Source: Candidatus Fusicatenibacter intestinigallinarum
GTDB lineage: Bacteria; Bacillota; Clostridia; Lachnospirales; Lachnospiraceae
Reading direction: 5' to 3'
NCBI GenBank assembly: GCA_019119555.1
Contig: DWWU01000003.1
Span: 24,532-88,531, forward strand
Length of the DNA stretch: 64,000 bases
Both the position numbers and the translations under genes were made by a program. A model generated the notes under the pieces. The model saw only the letters and a program-made list of their open reading frames with translations, was not told where the DNA came from and searched no databases. This document shows positions 26,650 to 35,378 of this stretch, one piece after another. Positions within the stretch are counted from its first letter, which is position 1, and each line of letters opens with the position of its first letter.

Positions 26650-26665
26650 CAAAAGGTGTTATAGT
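26637..26665 (+). promoter_or_regulatory. clpB promoter
   Basis: TTGACA (26637-26642), 17 bp, TATAGT (26660-26665). A near-consensus housekeeping promoter under the CIRCE. Confidence 0.85.
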
Positions 26666-26714
26666 CTGCGTAGAACAAAGTGAAAGCCAAAGGACATCCG
26701 CCTGACGTTTGTTC

Positions 26715-26742
26715 GTAACTGTTCAGTCAGCTGAACTGTTAC
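26715..26742. repeat. Family 1 palindrome in the clpB leader
   Basis: GTAACTGTTCAGT, CA, GCTGAACTGTTAC. It lies between the clpB promoter and ribosome site. Confidence 0.82.
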
Positions 26743-26830
26743 ATTTGTTCCTGGCAGGTCAGCGGCCGCCGGTGCGGTTGCCGGCTGTCCGGGCGGATGC
26801 GTTACCACCATAGAAGAGGAGGTTGGAGAT

Positions 26831-29437
26831 ATGAATATAAGCAAATTTACGCAGAAATCTCTGCAGGCTGTTCAGGACCTGGAAAAGACCGCCTATGATT
26901 TTGGAAATCAGGAGGTGGAGCAGGAGCATCTGCTTTACAATCTTCTCCATCAGGAGGACAGTCTGATTCTGAAAATGATCGAGAAGATGGAGATTCAGAA
27001 AGAACATTTCATGAACCGCGTGACAGAGGCGCTGAACGCGAGAGTAAAGGTATCCGGCGGACAGCCCTATATCGGCCAGTATCTGAACAAGGCGCTGGTG
27101 AGCGCGGAGGATGAAGCGAAGGCTATGGGCGACGAGTATGTGTCGGTGGAACATCTGTTTCTGGCGATGCTGAAAAATCCAAGTCCGTCCATGAAAAAAC
27201 TGTTCCAGGAATATGGAATTACCCGTGAACGTTTCCTCCAGGCGCTGAGCACCGTCCGGGGAAATCAGAGGGTGACCACGGACAATCCGGAAGCCACCTA
27301 TGACACGCTGGAAAAATACGGTCAGGATCTGGTGGAGAGAGCCAGAAGCCAGAAGCTGGATCCTGTGATCGGACGTGACACGGAGATCCGGAATGTCATC
27401 CGTATCCTTTCCAGAAAAACGAAAAATAATCCGGTGCTGATCGGTGAACCCGGCGTAGGAAAAACTGCAGTTGTGGAAGGGCTGGCCCAGAGGATCGCCA
27501 GCGGAGATGTGCCGGAAAGCCTGAAGAACAAGACGATCTTTTCCCTGGATATGGGAGCGCTGGTCGCAGGGGCGAAGTACCGCGGCGAGTTTGAGGAGCG
27601 TCTGAAGGCGGTTCTTGAGGAAGTGCGCAAGAGTGACGGAAAAATTATTCTGTTTATCGATGAGCTGCATCTGATCGTCGGAGCCGGAAAGACGGACGGC
27701 GCGATGGATGCGGGAAATATGCTGAAGCCGATGCTGGCCCGGGGCGAGCTTCACTGTATCGGAGCGACAACGCTGGACGAGTACCGCCAGTATATTGAGA
27801 AAGACGCGGCTCTGGAGCGCCGGTTCCAGCCGGTAATGGTCGATGAGCCGACGGTGGAGGATACGATTTCGATTCTCCGTGGACTGAAAGAACGGTATGA
27901 AGTATTCCACGGCGTAAAGATCACTGATGGCGCCCTGGTAGCCGCTGCGACCCTGTCTGACCGTTATATCAGCGACCGTTTCCTTCCGGATAAGGCCATT
28001 GACCTGGTGGACGAGGCGTGCGCGCTGATCAAGACGGAGCTGGATTCCATGCCCACAGAGCTGGATGAGCTGAACCGTAAGATCATGCAGCTGCAGATTG
28101 AGGAAGCGGCCCTGAAAAAAGAGACAGATAATCTGAGCAAAGAAAGGCTGGAAGAGCTGCAGAAGGAGCTGGCGGAGCTGAAGGACACCTTCCAGACACA
28201 GAAGGCCCAGTGGGAAAACGAGAAGAAATCTGTGGAAAAACTGTCTGCCCTGAGAGAGCAGATTGAGGATATCAACAAGCAGATTCAGAAAGCCCAGCAG
28301 GAATACGACCTGAACAAAGCGGCGGAACTGCAGTACGGAGAACTTCCGAAGCTTCAGCAGCAGCTGGCGGCAGAGGAAGCAAAGGTTAAGGAATCCGATC
28401 TGTCTCTGGTGCATGAGAGCGTCACGGACGAGGAGATTGCCCGGATTGTATCCCGGTGGACCGGCATTCCGGTTACGAAACTGACGGAAGGCGAGCGGGC
28501 GAAAATCCTCGGACTGGAGAAAGAGCTTCACACCCGTGTGATCGGGCAGGATGAGGCGGTTACAAAAGTGGCCGACGCGATCATCCGTTCCAAAGCGGGA
28601 ATCAAGGATCCGACAAAACCTATCGGTTCGTTCCTGTTCCTGGGCCCCACCGGCGTCGGAAAAACCGAACTGGCGAAGACCCTGGCCCAGAAGCTGTTCG
28701 ACGATGAGAACAACATGGTTCGTATCGATATGAGCGAGTATATGGAGAAATATTCCGTCTCCCGTCTGATCGGAGCGCCTCCGGGATATGTGGGATATGA
28801 GGAAGGCGGTCAGCTGACCGAGACGGTGCGCAGGAAACCGTATTCTGTCGTCCTGTTCGACGAGGTGGAGAAGGCTCATCCGGATGTGTTCAACGTACTG
28901 CTTCAGGTGCTGGACGACGGACGGATCACCGATTCCCAGGGGCGGACCGTGGACTTTAAAAATACCATTTTGATTATGACTTCCAATATCGGTTCCCAGT
29001 ATCTGCTGGAAGGCATCCAGGACAACGGAGAGATCTCCGAGGAAGCGAGAAACATGGTGATGCAGGATCTGCGGGCCCACTTCCGTCCGGAATTTCTCAA
29101 TCGTCTGGATGAGACGATTATGTTCAAACCCTTGACAAAAGACAATATTGGGCATATTGTAGATTTGCTGATGAAGGAACTGAATGAACGTCTGGAAAAT
29201 CAGGAGCTGTCTGTAGAGCTGACCGACGCCGGAAAGCAGTACGTCATTGAGGGTGGATACGATCCGATATATGGAGCGAGACCTCTGCGCCGGTTTATCC
29301 AGAAAGAAGTGGAGACGACCGCTGCCCGCATGATTCTCGGCGGACAGGTCAACACCGGCGACACGATTGTGCTGGACGCTCAGGATGGAACTCTCACGGC
29401 TTCGGTAAGACCGAAAGTTGAAGTGATTGAGTCATAA
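26831..29437 (+). CDS. clpB: ClpB disaggregase
   Basis: Hsp100 ATPase of 868 residues that pulls proteins out of aggregates together with DnaK. The N-domain (to about 145) is followed by AAA-1 with Walker A GEPGVGKT, a coiled-coil middle domain (about 400-520), AAA-2 with GPTGVGKT and the C-terminal domain. The middle domain marks it as ClpB rather than ClpC. CIRCE and a strong promoter lie upstream. A DUF4250 gene follows after 19 bp and is probably co-transcribed. Confidence 0.97.
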   Translation: MNISKFTQKSLQAVQDLEKTAYDFGNQEVEQEHLLYNLLHQEDSLILKMIEKMEIQKEHFMNRVTEALNARVKVSGGQPYIGQYLNKALVSAEDEAKAMGDEYVSVEHLFLAMLKNPSPSMKKLFQEYGITRERFLQALSTVRGNQRVTTDNPEATYDTLEKYGQDLVERARSQKLDPVIGRDTEIRNVIRILSRKTKNNPVLIGEPGVGKTAVVEGLAQRIASGDVPESLKNKTIFSLDMGALVAGAKYRGEFEERLKAVLEEVRKSDGKIILFIDELHLIVGAGKTDGAMDAGNMLKPMLARGELHCIGATTLDEYRQYIEKDAALERRFQPVMVDEPTVEDTISILRGLKERYEVFHGVKITDGALVAAATLSDRYISDRFLPDKAIDLVDEACALIKTELDSMPTELDELNRKIMQLQIEEAALKKETDNLSKERLEELQKELAELKDTFQTQKAQWENEKKSVEKLSALREQIEDINKQIQKAQQEYDLNKAAELQYGELPKLQQQLAAEEAKVKESDLSLVHESVTDEEIARIVSRWTGIPVTKLTEGERAKILGLEKELHTRVIGQDEAVTKVADAIIRSKAGIKDPTKPIGSFLFLGPTGVGKTELAKTLAQKLFDDENNMVRIDMSEYMEKYSVSRLIGAPPGYVGYEEGGQLTETVRRKPYSVVLFDEVEKAHPDVFNVLLQVLDDGRITDSQGRTVDFKNTILIMTSNIGSQYLLEGIQDNGEISEEARNMVMQDLRAHFRPEFLNRLDETIMFKPLTKDNIGHIVDLLMKELNERLENQELSVELTDAGKQYVIEGGYDPIYGARPLRRFIQKEVETTAARMILGGQVNTGDTIVLDAQDGTLTASVRPKVEVIES

Positions 29438-29456
29438 TCATGGAGGTATCTGAGCA

Positions 29457-29627
29457 ATGCCTAAGGATCCGGTGATGCTGCTGAGTTATATCAATACCCA
29501 GCTGCGCGATTTTTATCCCAGTCTTCAGGAACTGTGCAGTTCTCTGCAGGTCAGTGAGGGTGATCTGAGAAACAGACTGGCGGCGATCGATTACGAATAC
29601 GATCCGATACGGAATCAGTTTATCTGA
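29457..29627 (+). CDS. Small DUF4250-type protein
   Basis: A protein of 56 residues beginning MPKDPVMLLSYINTQLRDFYPSL and ending AIDYEYDPIRNQFI (both quoted in part), the pattern of the short DUF4250 family. It looks like a compact helical protein, possibly a winged-helix remnant; its function is unknown. TGGAGGT lies 10 bases before the ATG. It is 19 bp downstream of clpB, so heat-shock co-expression is likely. Its TGA overlaps the first base of a palindrome. Confidence 0.82.
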   Translation: MPKDPVMLLSYINTQLRDFYPSLQELCSSLQVSEGDLRNRLAAIDYEYDPIRNQFI

Positions 29628-29654
29628 CAGCCGTCCGGCTGGCGGAACAGCTGT
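29627..29654. repeat. Diverged family 1 palindrome
   Basis: ACAGCCGTCCGGC, TG, GCGGAACAGCTGT. It starts on the last base of the DUF4250 stop codon. The outer arms differ from the type but still pair with each other. Confidence 0.7.
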
Positions 29655-29666
29655 CTGTTTCGTATA

Positions 29667-29704
29667 ACGGCCCCTGCCCGGTGAAAACCGGAGGCAGGGG
29701 CCGT
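29667..29704 (+). terminator. GC-rich hairpin, possible terminator of clpB transcript
   Basis: ACGGCCCCTGCC (29667-29678) pairs with GGCAGGGGCCGT (29693-29704). The stem is strong but only TGTCCGT follows, so it is at best an atypical terminator. Confidence 0.45.
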
Positions 29705-29914
29705 GTCCGTCAGAAGGACCGCCGCATGATTTTGATGAAAGATGCATAAAAATTTTCTGAAAAATACAGAATTCAGATAAAAAATAACGGCAAATATAAA
29801 AATATATAAAAAATAAAACGGAAAAATGTCAGGTTGTCAAAAGAAAAACGGAAAATCACAGGGAAAATTCACAGAACCTGCAAAGAAAAATCCGGCGGCT
29901 GAGAAAAAGAAAAT
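29705..29914. other. A-rich non-coding stretch
   Basis: Strongly A/T-rich with many AAAA runs, unlike the rest of the window. No gene is seen. It lies directly upstream of a near-perfect promoter and could act as an UP element or bent DNA. Confidence 0.45.
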
Positions 29915-29943
29915 TTGACAATCGAAGGAAAAACGGTTAATAT
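29915..29943 (+). promoter_or_regulatory. Promoter of the leader RNA / third MATE gene
   Basis: TTGACA (29915-29920), 17 bp, TAATAT (29938-29943). It has a consensus -35 box, ideal spacing and an A-rich upstream region. Confidence 0.82.
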
Positions 29944-29949
29944 AAGACA

Positions 29950-30083
29950 CATAATTTCACACGGTCGAAAATATAATTTTTCTGTGACGCAGAGAGGCGG
30001 TTCCGATAAGATCGGGCCGCCTTCTTGTATTTCTGCCGCGAAGGAGCGGTCTGCTTTGGATTTCAGAGCGGACCGCTCTTTTT
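29950..30083 (+). ncRNA. Structured leader RNA ending in a terminator; candidate riboswitch or attenuator
   Basis: Three structures follow in order: an A/T hairpin near 29958-29984, a two-part hairpin with GGCGG/CCGCC and CCGAT/ATCGG (about 29996-30021), and a terminator GAGCGGTC (30044-30051) with GACCGCTC (30071-30078) plus five T. CCGC at 30036 could pair with GCGG in the terminator's left arm, an alternative fold that would prevent termination. I recognise no known riboswitch class. It could also be an independent small RNA. Confidence 0.55.
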
Positions 30084-30117
30084 ATATAACAGGAAACGGC
30101 GTTCCCTGTTATATAAA
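30081..30117. repeat. Palindrome after terminator (family 2)
   Basis: TTTATATAACAGGAAAC, GGC, GTTCCCTGTTATATAAA. It begins in the terminator's T-tract, as at 16915. Confidence 0.87.
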
Positions 30118-30166
30118 AACAAGACACGCGGCGGGCAGCGGCCGGGAAAGGGGTGAAGGAGAAGAT

Positions 30167-31525
30167 ATGGAAAAGGGAATGGTGTTGTTTGACCGCAGGC
30201 GGCTGATCCGCCTGATCGTTCCGCTGGTTGTGGAACAGGTTCTGGCGGTCACGGTGGGCATGGCGGATATGGTCATGGCGTCGGGCGCCGGGGAGGCGGC
30301 GGTTTCCGGGATCTCGCTGGTGAATACGATCTGCGTGCTGCTGATCGTCGTCTTTTCGTCTCTGGCTTCCGGAGGTTCCGTGGTGACGGCCCAGTATCTG
30401 GGAAGCGGGGATAAAGACACCGCGTGCCATGCGGCGGAGCAGCTGGTTATGATCTGCGGGATCACCGCGCTGGCCATCGGTGCGTTTTCTTTTCTGGGAA
30501 ACCGGACGATTCTCCGTCTGGTGTACGGTTCGGTGGAGGCGGATGTCATGGATTTTGCGGTGACGTACTTTTTTATCACATCGCTGTCCTTTCCGTTTCT
30601 CGGAATTTATAACGCCTGTGCCGCATTGTTCCGGGTGATGGGAAACTCGAATATTTCCATGGTCGCGTCGTTCATCATGAATCTGCTGAATATCGTGGGA
30701 AATGCGGTCTTTGTGTATGTGTTTGACATGGGAGTGGCCGGAGTTGCCCTCTCCACACTGATTTCCAGATTTGTGGCGGGAGCGATTCTCCTGGGGCTGA
30801 TTCACAGGCCGGCGTACGAGGTGCATTGTACGAAGTGGCTGAGGGTTGGATGGGATGTGCCGATTCTGAAGAAGATTTTTTCCATCGGCGTCCCCCAGGC
30901 ACTGGAAAACAGTATGTTCCAGATCGGAAAGCTTCTGACCCAGAGCATGATTGCCGGGTTCGGGACGGCTTCCATTGCGGCCAACGCCTGCGCGATGACG
31001 GTAGAGCAGCTGGCCTATATGCCAGGATCGGCGATGGGGCTTGCGATGACGACCGTGATCGGGCAGTGTGTGGGAGCAGACGCATATCCTCAGGCCAGAA
31101 AGTATACGAAAAAACTGATTCTGACCGCTTATATGTTTCTGTGGATTCTGAACATTGTCATTCTGCTTGTGGCGCCGCTGATCGCCGGGTACTATAACCT
31201 GTCTCCGGAGGCGTACGGGATGGCGGTAACCGTGATCCGGTATCACAGTGTCTGCTGTATGCTGGTATGGCCGCTGGCCTTCACGCTCCCGAACGCGATG
31301 CGGTCCGCCGGGGACGCAAAGTTTACCATGAGCGTCGGTGTTTCTTCCATGTGGATCGGAAGAATCGCAATGGCCTATCTGATCGGCGTGCATTTCGGCG
31401 TCGGACTGCTTGGCGTCTGGATTGCCCAGACTCTCGACTGGGTGATTCGATCTGTCTTTTACGTCGTTCGTTTTCATGGACATAAATGGGAGGAGAAATC
31501 ACTGGTCCGCTCCCCGGCTGCCTAG
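30167..31525 (+). CDS. MATE-family exporter with regulated leader
   Basis: Protein of 452 residues, about 12 helices. It opens RLIVPLVVEQVLAVTVGMADMVMAS and has the matching second half SIGVPQALENSMFQIGKLLTQS (quoted in part). It belongs to a different MATE branch from the two exporters at 22.8 and 25.2 kb. ATG 30167 follows GAAGGAG. A leader of about 215 bases with a terminator and a further palindrome suggests control after transcription start, perhaps by the exported compound. Substrate unknown. Confidence 0.9.
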   Translation: MEKGMVLFDRRRLIRLIVPLVVEQVLAVTVGMADMVMASGAGEAAVSGISLVNTICVLLIVVFSSLASGGSVVTAQYLGSGDKDTACHAAEQLVMICGITALAIGAFSFLGNRTILRLVYGSVEADVMDFAVTYFFITSLSFPFLGIYNACAALFRVMGNSNISMVASFIMNLLNIVGNAVFVYVFDMGVAGVALSTLISRFVAGAILLGLIHRPAYEVHCTKWLRVGWDVPILKKIFSIGVPQALENSMFQIGKLLTQSMIAGFGTASIAANACAMTVEQLAYMPGSAMGLAMTTVIGQCVGADAYPQARKYTKKLILTAYMFLWILNIVILLVAPLIAGYYNLSPEAYGMAVTVIRYHSVCCMLVWPLAFTLPNAMRSAGDAKFTMSVGVSSMWIGRIAMAYLIGVHFGVGLLGVWIAQTLDWVIRSVFYVVRFHGHKWEEKSLVRSPAA

Positions 31526-31537
31526 TACATCGTATCG

Positions 31538-31590
31538 CAAATAACTACACCGAATCGCTTGCCTGCTTTCCCGACTGGTCCAGTTATTTG
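31538..31590. promoter_or_regulatory. Inverted repeat before the dehydrogenase gene
   Basis: CAAATAACT (31538-31546) and AGTTATTTG (31582-31590) are perfect 9-bp arms 35 bp apart. It may be an operator or a weak terminator; no T-tract follows. Confidence 0.4.
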
Positions 31591-31646
31591 TCGAACGCTG
31601 TACCAGGGGCAGTGAGAAATTCAGGTGTGTCAGGAAGGAGGAAATC

Positions 31647-32681
31647 ATGCAGATGGAGAAAAAGAAAGTGGTCGTCTTCCAGGGAGATCCGGGAACCATC
31701 GATCTGACCCGGGAGGAAATGGTGGAAGAATGGAAACGTGTGCTGGATCGGATTCCCCAGATCGGAGAATACCGGATCGTGGACCCGGAGAAAAAACGTA
31801 TGACCTTTGAGGATTACAGCATGAAGATCGGCGATGCGGATGCGGCGCTGGGGATCTGGATTCACGGAGGGGTCATAAAGGAAGAATTGTTTCAGGCACA
31901 TCCGAAGCTGAAATATATCGCGACCCTGGGACACGGATTTGAAGAGTTTGATGTGGCGATGACCCGCAGGTATGGGGTTACGATTACCAATACCGTCTAT
32001 GGGGATGTGACCATTGCCCAGTATGCGATGGCGCTGCTGATGAATATCTGCCATAACGTGACGCTGCAGAGCGACTATACGAAAATGACTTACTGGGAAC
32101 GGAAAGCAAAGGATTCGACTGCAGTTTACAATAAGCTTCTGGTCCCGCAGATTGAGCTGTATCAGAAGACAATGGGAATTATCGGACTGGGGGCGATCGG
32201 GCGATGGACCGCCCGGATGGCGCAGGGCTTCGGGATGAAGGTGATTGCCAACAGCCGCCATGTAAAGACCGGACCTGAGTACGAGGGAATCGAGCAGGTG
32301 AGCATGGAAGAACTGCTGAAGCGGTCGGATGTGATCTCCATCCATTGTCCCCATACCAAAGAGACGGAGCATCTGCTGAACCGGGAAGCCTTCTCGAAAA
32401 TGAAGGACGGAGTGATTCTGATCAATACGGCCCGGGGAGCGATTATCGACGAAGAGGCTCTGCTGGAGGCGCTGGAATCCAGGAAGGTTTATATGGCGGG
32501 TCTGGACGTTGTGGATCACGAGCCGCCTGTGGAGCAGATCCCGCTGATGCGGTCGCCCTATACGTTTATTACCTCTCATATCGCATGGCAGCCGCGGGCT
32601 GCGAGGCTGCGGGCGGTGGATATGGCGGGGCAGAATTACCGCTTTTATCTGGAGGGCGCGCCGCGAAGTGTGATCAACTGA
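31647..32681 (+). CDS. D-2-hydroxyacid dehydrogenase family protein
   Basis: Protein of 344 residues. The NAD-binding motif is GIIGLGAIGRWTARM (near residue 180), followed by INTARGAIIDEEAL and the catalytic region around AGLDVVDHEPP and SHIAWQ. This is the phosphoglycerate/glycerate dehydrogenase fold, which reduces 2-keto acids to D-hydroxy acids or the reverse. Substrate unknown. AAGGAGG precedes the ATG. It ends 14 bp before the next gene, so the two are probably co-transcribed. Confidence 0.85.
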   Translation: MQMEKKKVVVFQGDPGTIDLTREEMVEEWKRVLDRIPQIGEYRIVDPEKKRMTFEDYSMKIGDADAALGIWIHGGVIKEELFQAHPKLKYIATLGHGFEEFDVAMTRRYGVTITNTVYGDVTIAQYAMALLMNICHNVTLQSDYTKMTYWERKAKDSTAVYNKLLVPQIELYQKTMGIIGLGAIGRWTARMAQGFGMKVIANSRHVKTGPEYEGIEQVSMEELLKRSDVISIHCPHTKETEHLLNREAFSKMKDGVILINTARGAIIDEEALLEALESRKVYMAGLDVVDHEPPVEQIPLMRSPYTFITSHIAWQPRAARLRAVDMAGQNYRFYLEGAPRSVIN

Positions 32682-32695
32682 CGGGAGGTGAGAGG

Positions 32696-33310
32696 ATGGA
32701 AAGTCTGTATTGTTACCTGGCGGCGTTGTTTCTGTCTGCGGTCAGCGCAATGCTGCTCAGTATCCGGAGAGAAACGGTTTTCGGCCGTGAGATTCCGTGG
32801 ATCGTGCGGCAGCGGAGGGCGGGAATGCTTCTGGCGGCGCTGGGCGCTCTGCTCTCGGCGGCGGGGGCTGCGGCGGCGGAAGGCCTGGAGCCGGGAGACA
32901 GGATCTTCCTGGCGGTGATCTTCCTGCTGTCTTCCCTGGGGCTGGCGGCGCTCCTGAATCTGTTCCGGAATCTCAGGATCCGGCATTACTACCGAAAGGC
33001 TGCCGACGCGGTGCGGGGCACGATGGAAGCGTCGGAAAAGCTGAGAACCCTCCGGGAATATGTCCGGGCGTCGGGAAACTCTTCGTTCCGCATCTGGGCG
33101 GATGGCATCGAGGGGATTACCGGTTTCGGAGAGCGGGGAATCGAAGATCTCCGGGCGACGGAGCGTTACTGTCTCGGGATTTTCCTGGGAGGAACGCCCT
33201 CCTGGGAGACGCTTCCCGGCAGGAGAGGAATCCTGGAGAAGGGAGGCTATGTGCAGGTGATGGTGCAGAACGGTTACTCTGAAGCAAAAGGTTATCGTTC
33301 AGCCAGCTGA
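32696..33310 (+). CDS. Membrane protein of unknown function
   Basis: I do not recognise this 204-residue protein. It has three predicted membrane helices (about residues 3-20, 40-60 and 66-86) and then a cytoplasmic, charged region that starts with a helix of about 40 residues. GGGAGGTGAGAGG precedes the ATG. The last residues (YRSAS) and the stop are made by a palindrome. It sits between a dehydrogenase and the glnK-amt-glnK genes. Confidence 0.65.
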   Translation: MESLYCYLAALFLSAVSAMLLSIRRETVFGREIPWIVRQRRAGMLLAALGALLSAAGAAAAEGLEPGDRIFLAVIFLLSSLGLAALLNLFRNLRIRHYYRKAADAVRGTMEASEKLRTLREYVRASGNSSFRIWADGIEGITGFGERGIEDLRATERYCLGIFLGGTPSWETLPGRRGILEKGGYVQVMVQNGYSEAKGYRSAS

Positions 33311-33318
33311 ACTGTTAC
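33291..33318. repeat. Family 1 palindrome over a stop codon
   Basis: GTTATCGTTCAGC, CA, GCTGAACTGTTAC. The TGA in the right arm is the stop codon of the membrane protein; the repeat ends 21 bp before glnK. Confidence 0.85.
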
Positions 33319-33338
33319 AGAAAAAGGGAGGAAGTGTT

Positions 33339-33677
33339 ATGAAGAAGCTGGAAATTGTCATACGTCCGGAAAATCTGGAGGAACTGGAAGCGCTCCTTGA
33401 GGAGGAGAAAGCCAACGGAATGATGATCACAAATATTCTGGGATATGGAAACCAGAAGGGCTACCGTCAGTTGTACCGGGGCGCCGAGGTCGTCGCGAAA
33501 ATGCTGCCGAAGGTAAAGGTGGAGACCGTGGTGCGGGAAGAAAAAGCGCCGGTGATTATTGACACGATTGTCAGACGCCTTTCCAGCGGCAGCTACGGAG
33601 ACGGAAAAATTTTCGTCTATGATGTGGAGGACGCGGTGAGGATTCGGACCGGAGAGCGCGGAGACGACGCCCTGTAG
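33339..33677 (+). CDS. glnK: P-II nitrogen regulator (first copy)
   Basis: Signal protein of 112 residues that senses ATP/ADP and 2-oxoglutarate and blocks the ammonium channel. The T-loop region GYGNQKGYRQLYRGAEV and the C-terminal GDGKIFVYDVEDAVRIRTGERG are plain. The residue that aligns with the uridylylated Tyr51 of GlnB is Val51, so control by uridylylation is unlikely. GGGAGG precedes the ATG. It lies 30 bp before amt, the usual order. A second P-II gene follows amt. Confidence 0.92.
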   Translation: MKKLEIVIRPENLEELEALLEEEKANGMMITNILGYGNQKGYRQLYRGAEVVAKMLPKVKVETVVREEKAPVIIDTIVRRLSSGSYGDGKIFVYDVEDAVRIRTGERGDDAL

Positions 33678-33707
33678 GAGGCGGGAAGCTGAGAGGAGGA
33701 GTGCGAT

Positions 33708-34922
33708 ATGGAAAACTTACAGATACTGTTGAACGTTGTGTGGACCATGGTGGGAACGATTCTGATCTTTTTCATGCAGGCAGGCTTCGCCATGCTGGAG
33801 ACAGGGTTTACCAGAGCCAAAAATGCAGGAAATATTCTGATGAAAAACCTGATGGATTTTGTCATCGGTTCCATCTGTTTCTTCCTGATCGGATTCGCCG
33901 TCATGTACGGCGGAGACGGCGCCTGGATCGGAACCTCGGGATTTTTCAACCCGATGGGGCTGGCGGACGGAGACGGGATGTTCCGGGAGCTTCCCATCGG
34001 CGTGTTTCTGATTTTCCAGACCGTCTTCTGCGGGACCGCAGCGACGATCGTATCGGGAGCAATGGCAGAACGGACGAAATTCATCGCTTACCTGATCTAT
34101 TCGGCGGTGGTCAGTCTCCTGATCTATCCGATTGCGGGCCATTGGATCTGGGGCGGCGGCTGGCTGGAGCAGATCGGATTCCATGATTTTTCCGGCTCCA
34201 CAGCGGTTCATACTGTCGGCGGCATGTGTGCACTGATGGGAGCATATATGGTCGGGCCGAGGATTGGAAAATATAACAAGGAAGGAAAACCGATGGCGAT
34301 TCCGGGACATAACCTTCCCCTGGGAACGCTGGGAATCTTTATTCTCTGGTTTACCTGGTTCGGATTCAACTGTGGCTCCACGGCAGAGGCATCGCTGAAT
34401 CTCGGCAACATTGCGGTAAATACCAATCTGTCGGCGTCTGCGGCGACGCTGGCGGCGCTGATCGTCACATGGATCCGGTACGGAAAGCCGGATGTGACGA
34501 TGACGCTGAACGGAGCGCTTGCCGGACTGGTGGCGATCACGGCCGGCTGCGATGCGGTAAATCCGTACGAGGCGCTGGTGATCGGAGCACTGGCAGGAAT
34601 CGTTGTGGTATTCGCCGTGGAATTCTTTGACCGGTCGGCGAAGATTGACGATCCGGTAGGAGCGATCAGTGTGCACGGCATCTGCGGAATCCTCGGGACG
34701 ATTCTGACAGGCGTGTTCGGAACCGGATGCAGTCTGACGGCACAGATTATCGGAAGCGCGGCGACAGCGGCCTACGTGTTGGTGATCAGCTTCCTGCTCT
34801 TCTTCCTTCTGAAGAAGACCGTCGGACTGCGTGTCAGTGAAAAAGAGGAACTGGACGGACTGGATATGCATGAACATGGATGCAGCGCATACGCCAACTT
34901 CCACTTCCATAACGATAAGTAA
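33708..34922 (+). CDS. amt: Ammonium channel
   Basis: Membrane protein of 404 residues with 11 helices. The AmtB signature is seen in FQTVFCGTAATIVSGAMAER (quoted to 20 residues), and the pore histidines lie in STAVHTVGG and ISVHGICGILG. It carries ammonium into the cell under nitrogen shortage. GAGGAGG precedes the ATG. The two P-II genes on either side almost certainly regulate it by plugging the channel. Confidence 0.96.
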   Translation: MENLQILLNVVWTMVGTILIFFMQAGFAMLETGFTRAKNAGNILMKNLMDFVIGSICFFLIGFAVMYGGDGAWIGTSGFFNPMGLADGDGMFRELPIGVFLIFQTVFCGTAATIVSGAMAERTKFIAYLIYSAVVSLLIYPIAGHWIWGGGWLEQIGFHDFSGSTAVHTVGGMCALMGAYMVGPRIGKYNKEGKPMAIPGHNLPLGTLGIFILWFTWFGFNCGSTAEASLNLGNIAVNTNLSASAATLAALIVTWIRYGKPDVTMTLNGALAGLVAITAGCDAVNPYEALVIGALAGIVVVFAVEFFDRSAKIDDPVGAISVHGICGILGTILTGVFGTGCSLTAQIIGSAATAAYVLVISFLLFFLLKKTVGLRVSEKEELDGLDMHEHGCSAYANFHFHNDK

Positions 34923-34932
34923 GGGGGACCCT

Positions 34933-35271
34933 ATGAAAAAACTGACAGTGATTGTGAAGCCGGGCGACCGGGAGGACGTGATCCGTATTATGGAATCCTG
35001 TGCGGTGTACGGTGTGATGGAGACGGACATCACGGGATATGGAAACCAGAAAGGCTACCGTGTCATGTACCGGGGAATGCTGAGCGGTCCCAATGTGCTG
35101 ATGAAATGCAAATTTGAGACGATCGGCGACGACAGAACCATCGAGCTTCTGCAGGGATTTCTGAAAAAGAAACTCTGCACCGGTTCCATCGGCGACGGAA
35201 AGATTTTTGTGGAAAAGGTTGCCGATGTGATCCGTATCCGCACAGGACAGCACGGTGAGGAAGCAATGTAA
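34933..35271 (+). CDS. P-II nitrogen regulator (second copy)
   Basis: Also 112 residues. It shares GYGNQKGYR with the first copy but differs in the T-loop tip (MYRGMLSGPNV) and beyond (MKCKFETIGDD). Position 51 is Ser, not Tyr. The ATP-binding end GDGKIFVEKVADVIRIRTG is kept. It begins 10 bp after amt. The divergent T-loop suggests a different partner or effector response from the first copy, which is an inference. Confidence 0.9.
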   Translation: MKKLTVIVKPGDREDVIRIMESCAVYGVMETDITGYGNQKGYRVMYRGMLSGPNVLMKCKFETIGDDRTIELLQGFLKKKLCTGSIGDGKIFVEKVADVIRIRTGQHGEEAM

Positions 35272-35378
35272 AAAAGACAATGCAAAGGGGCAGACGGGCA
35301 GGAACTCGCGGCGGAAAAAGATCCGCTGCAGGGAATCCGCCGGAGGCCCCTTTCTCTGTAACCGGGAGGGATGCAACT

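Noticed and set aside
26759-29155. A 798-codon minus-strand frame opposite clpB
   Set aside because: Antisense shadow of a highly conserved gene.
29667-29704. A standard terminator after the DUF4250 gene
   Set aside because: The stem is strong but no T-tract follows, so I kept it only as a low-confidence hairpin.
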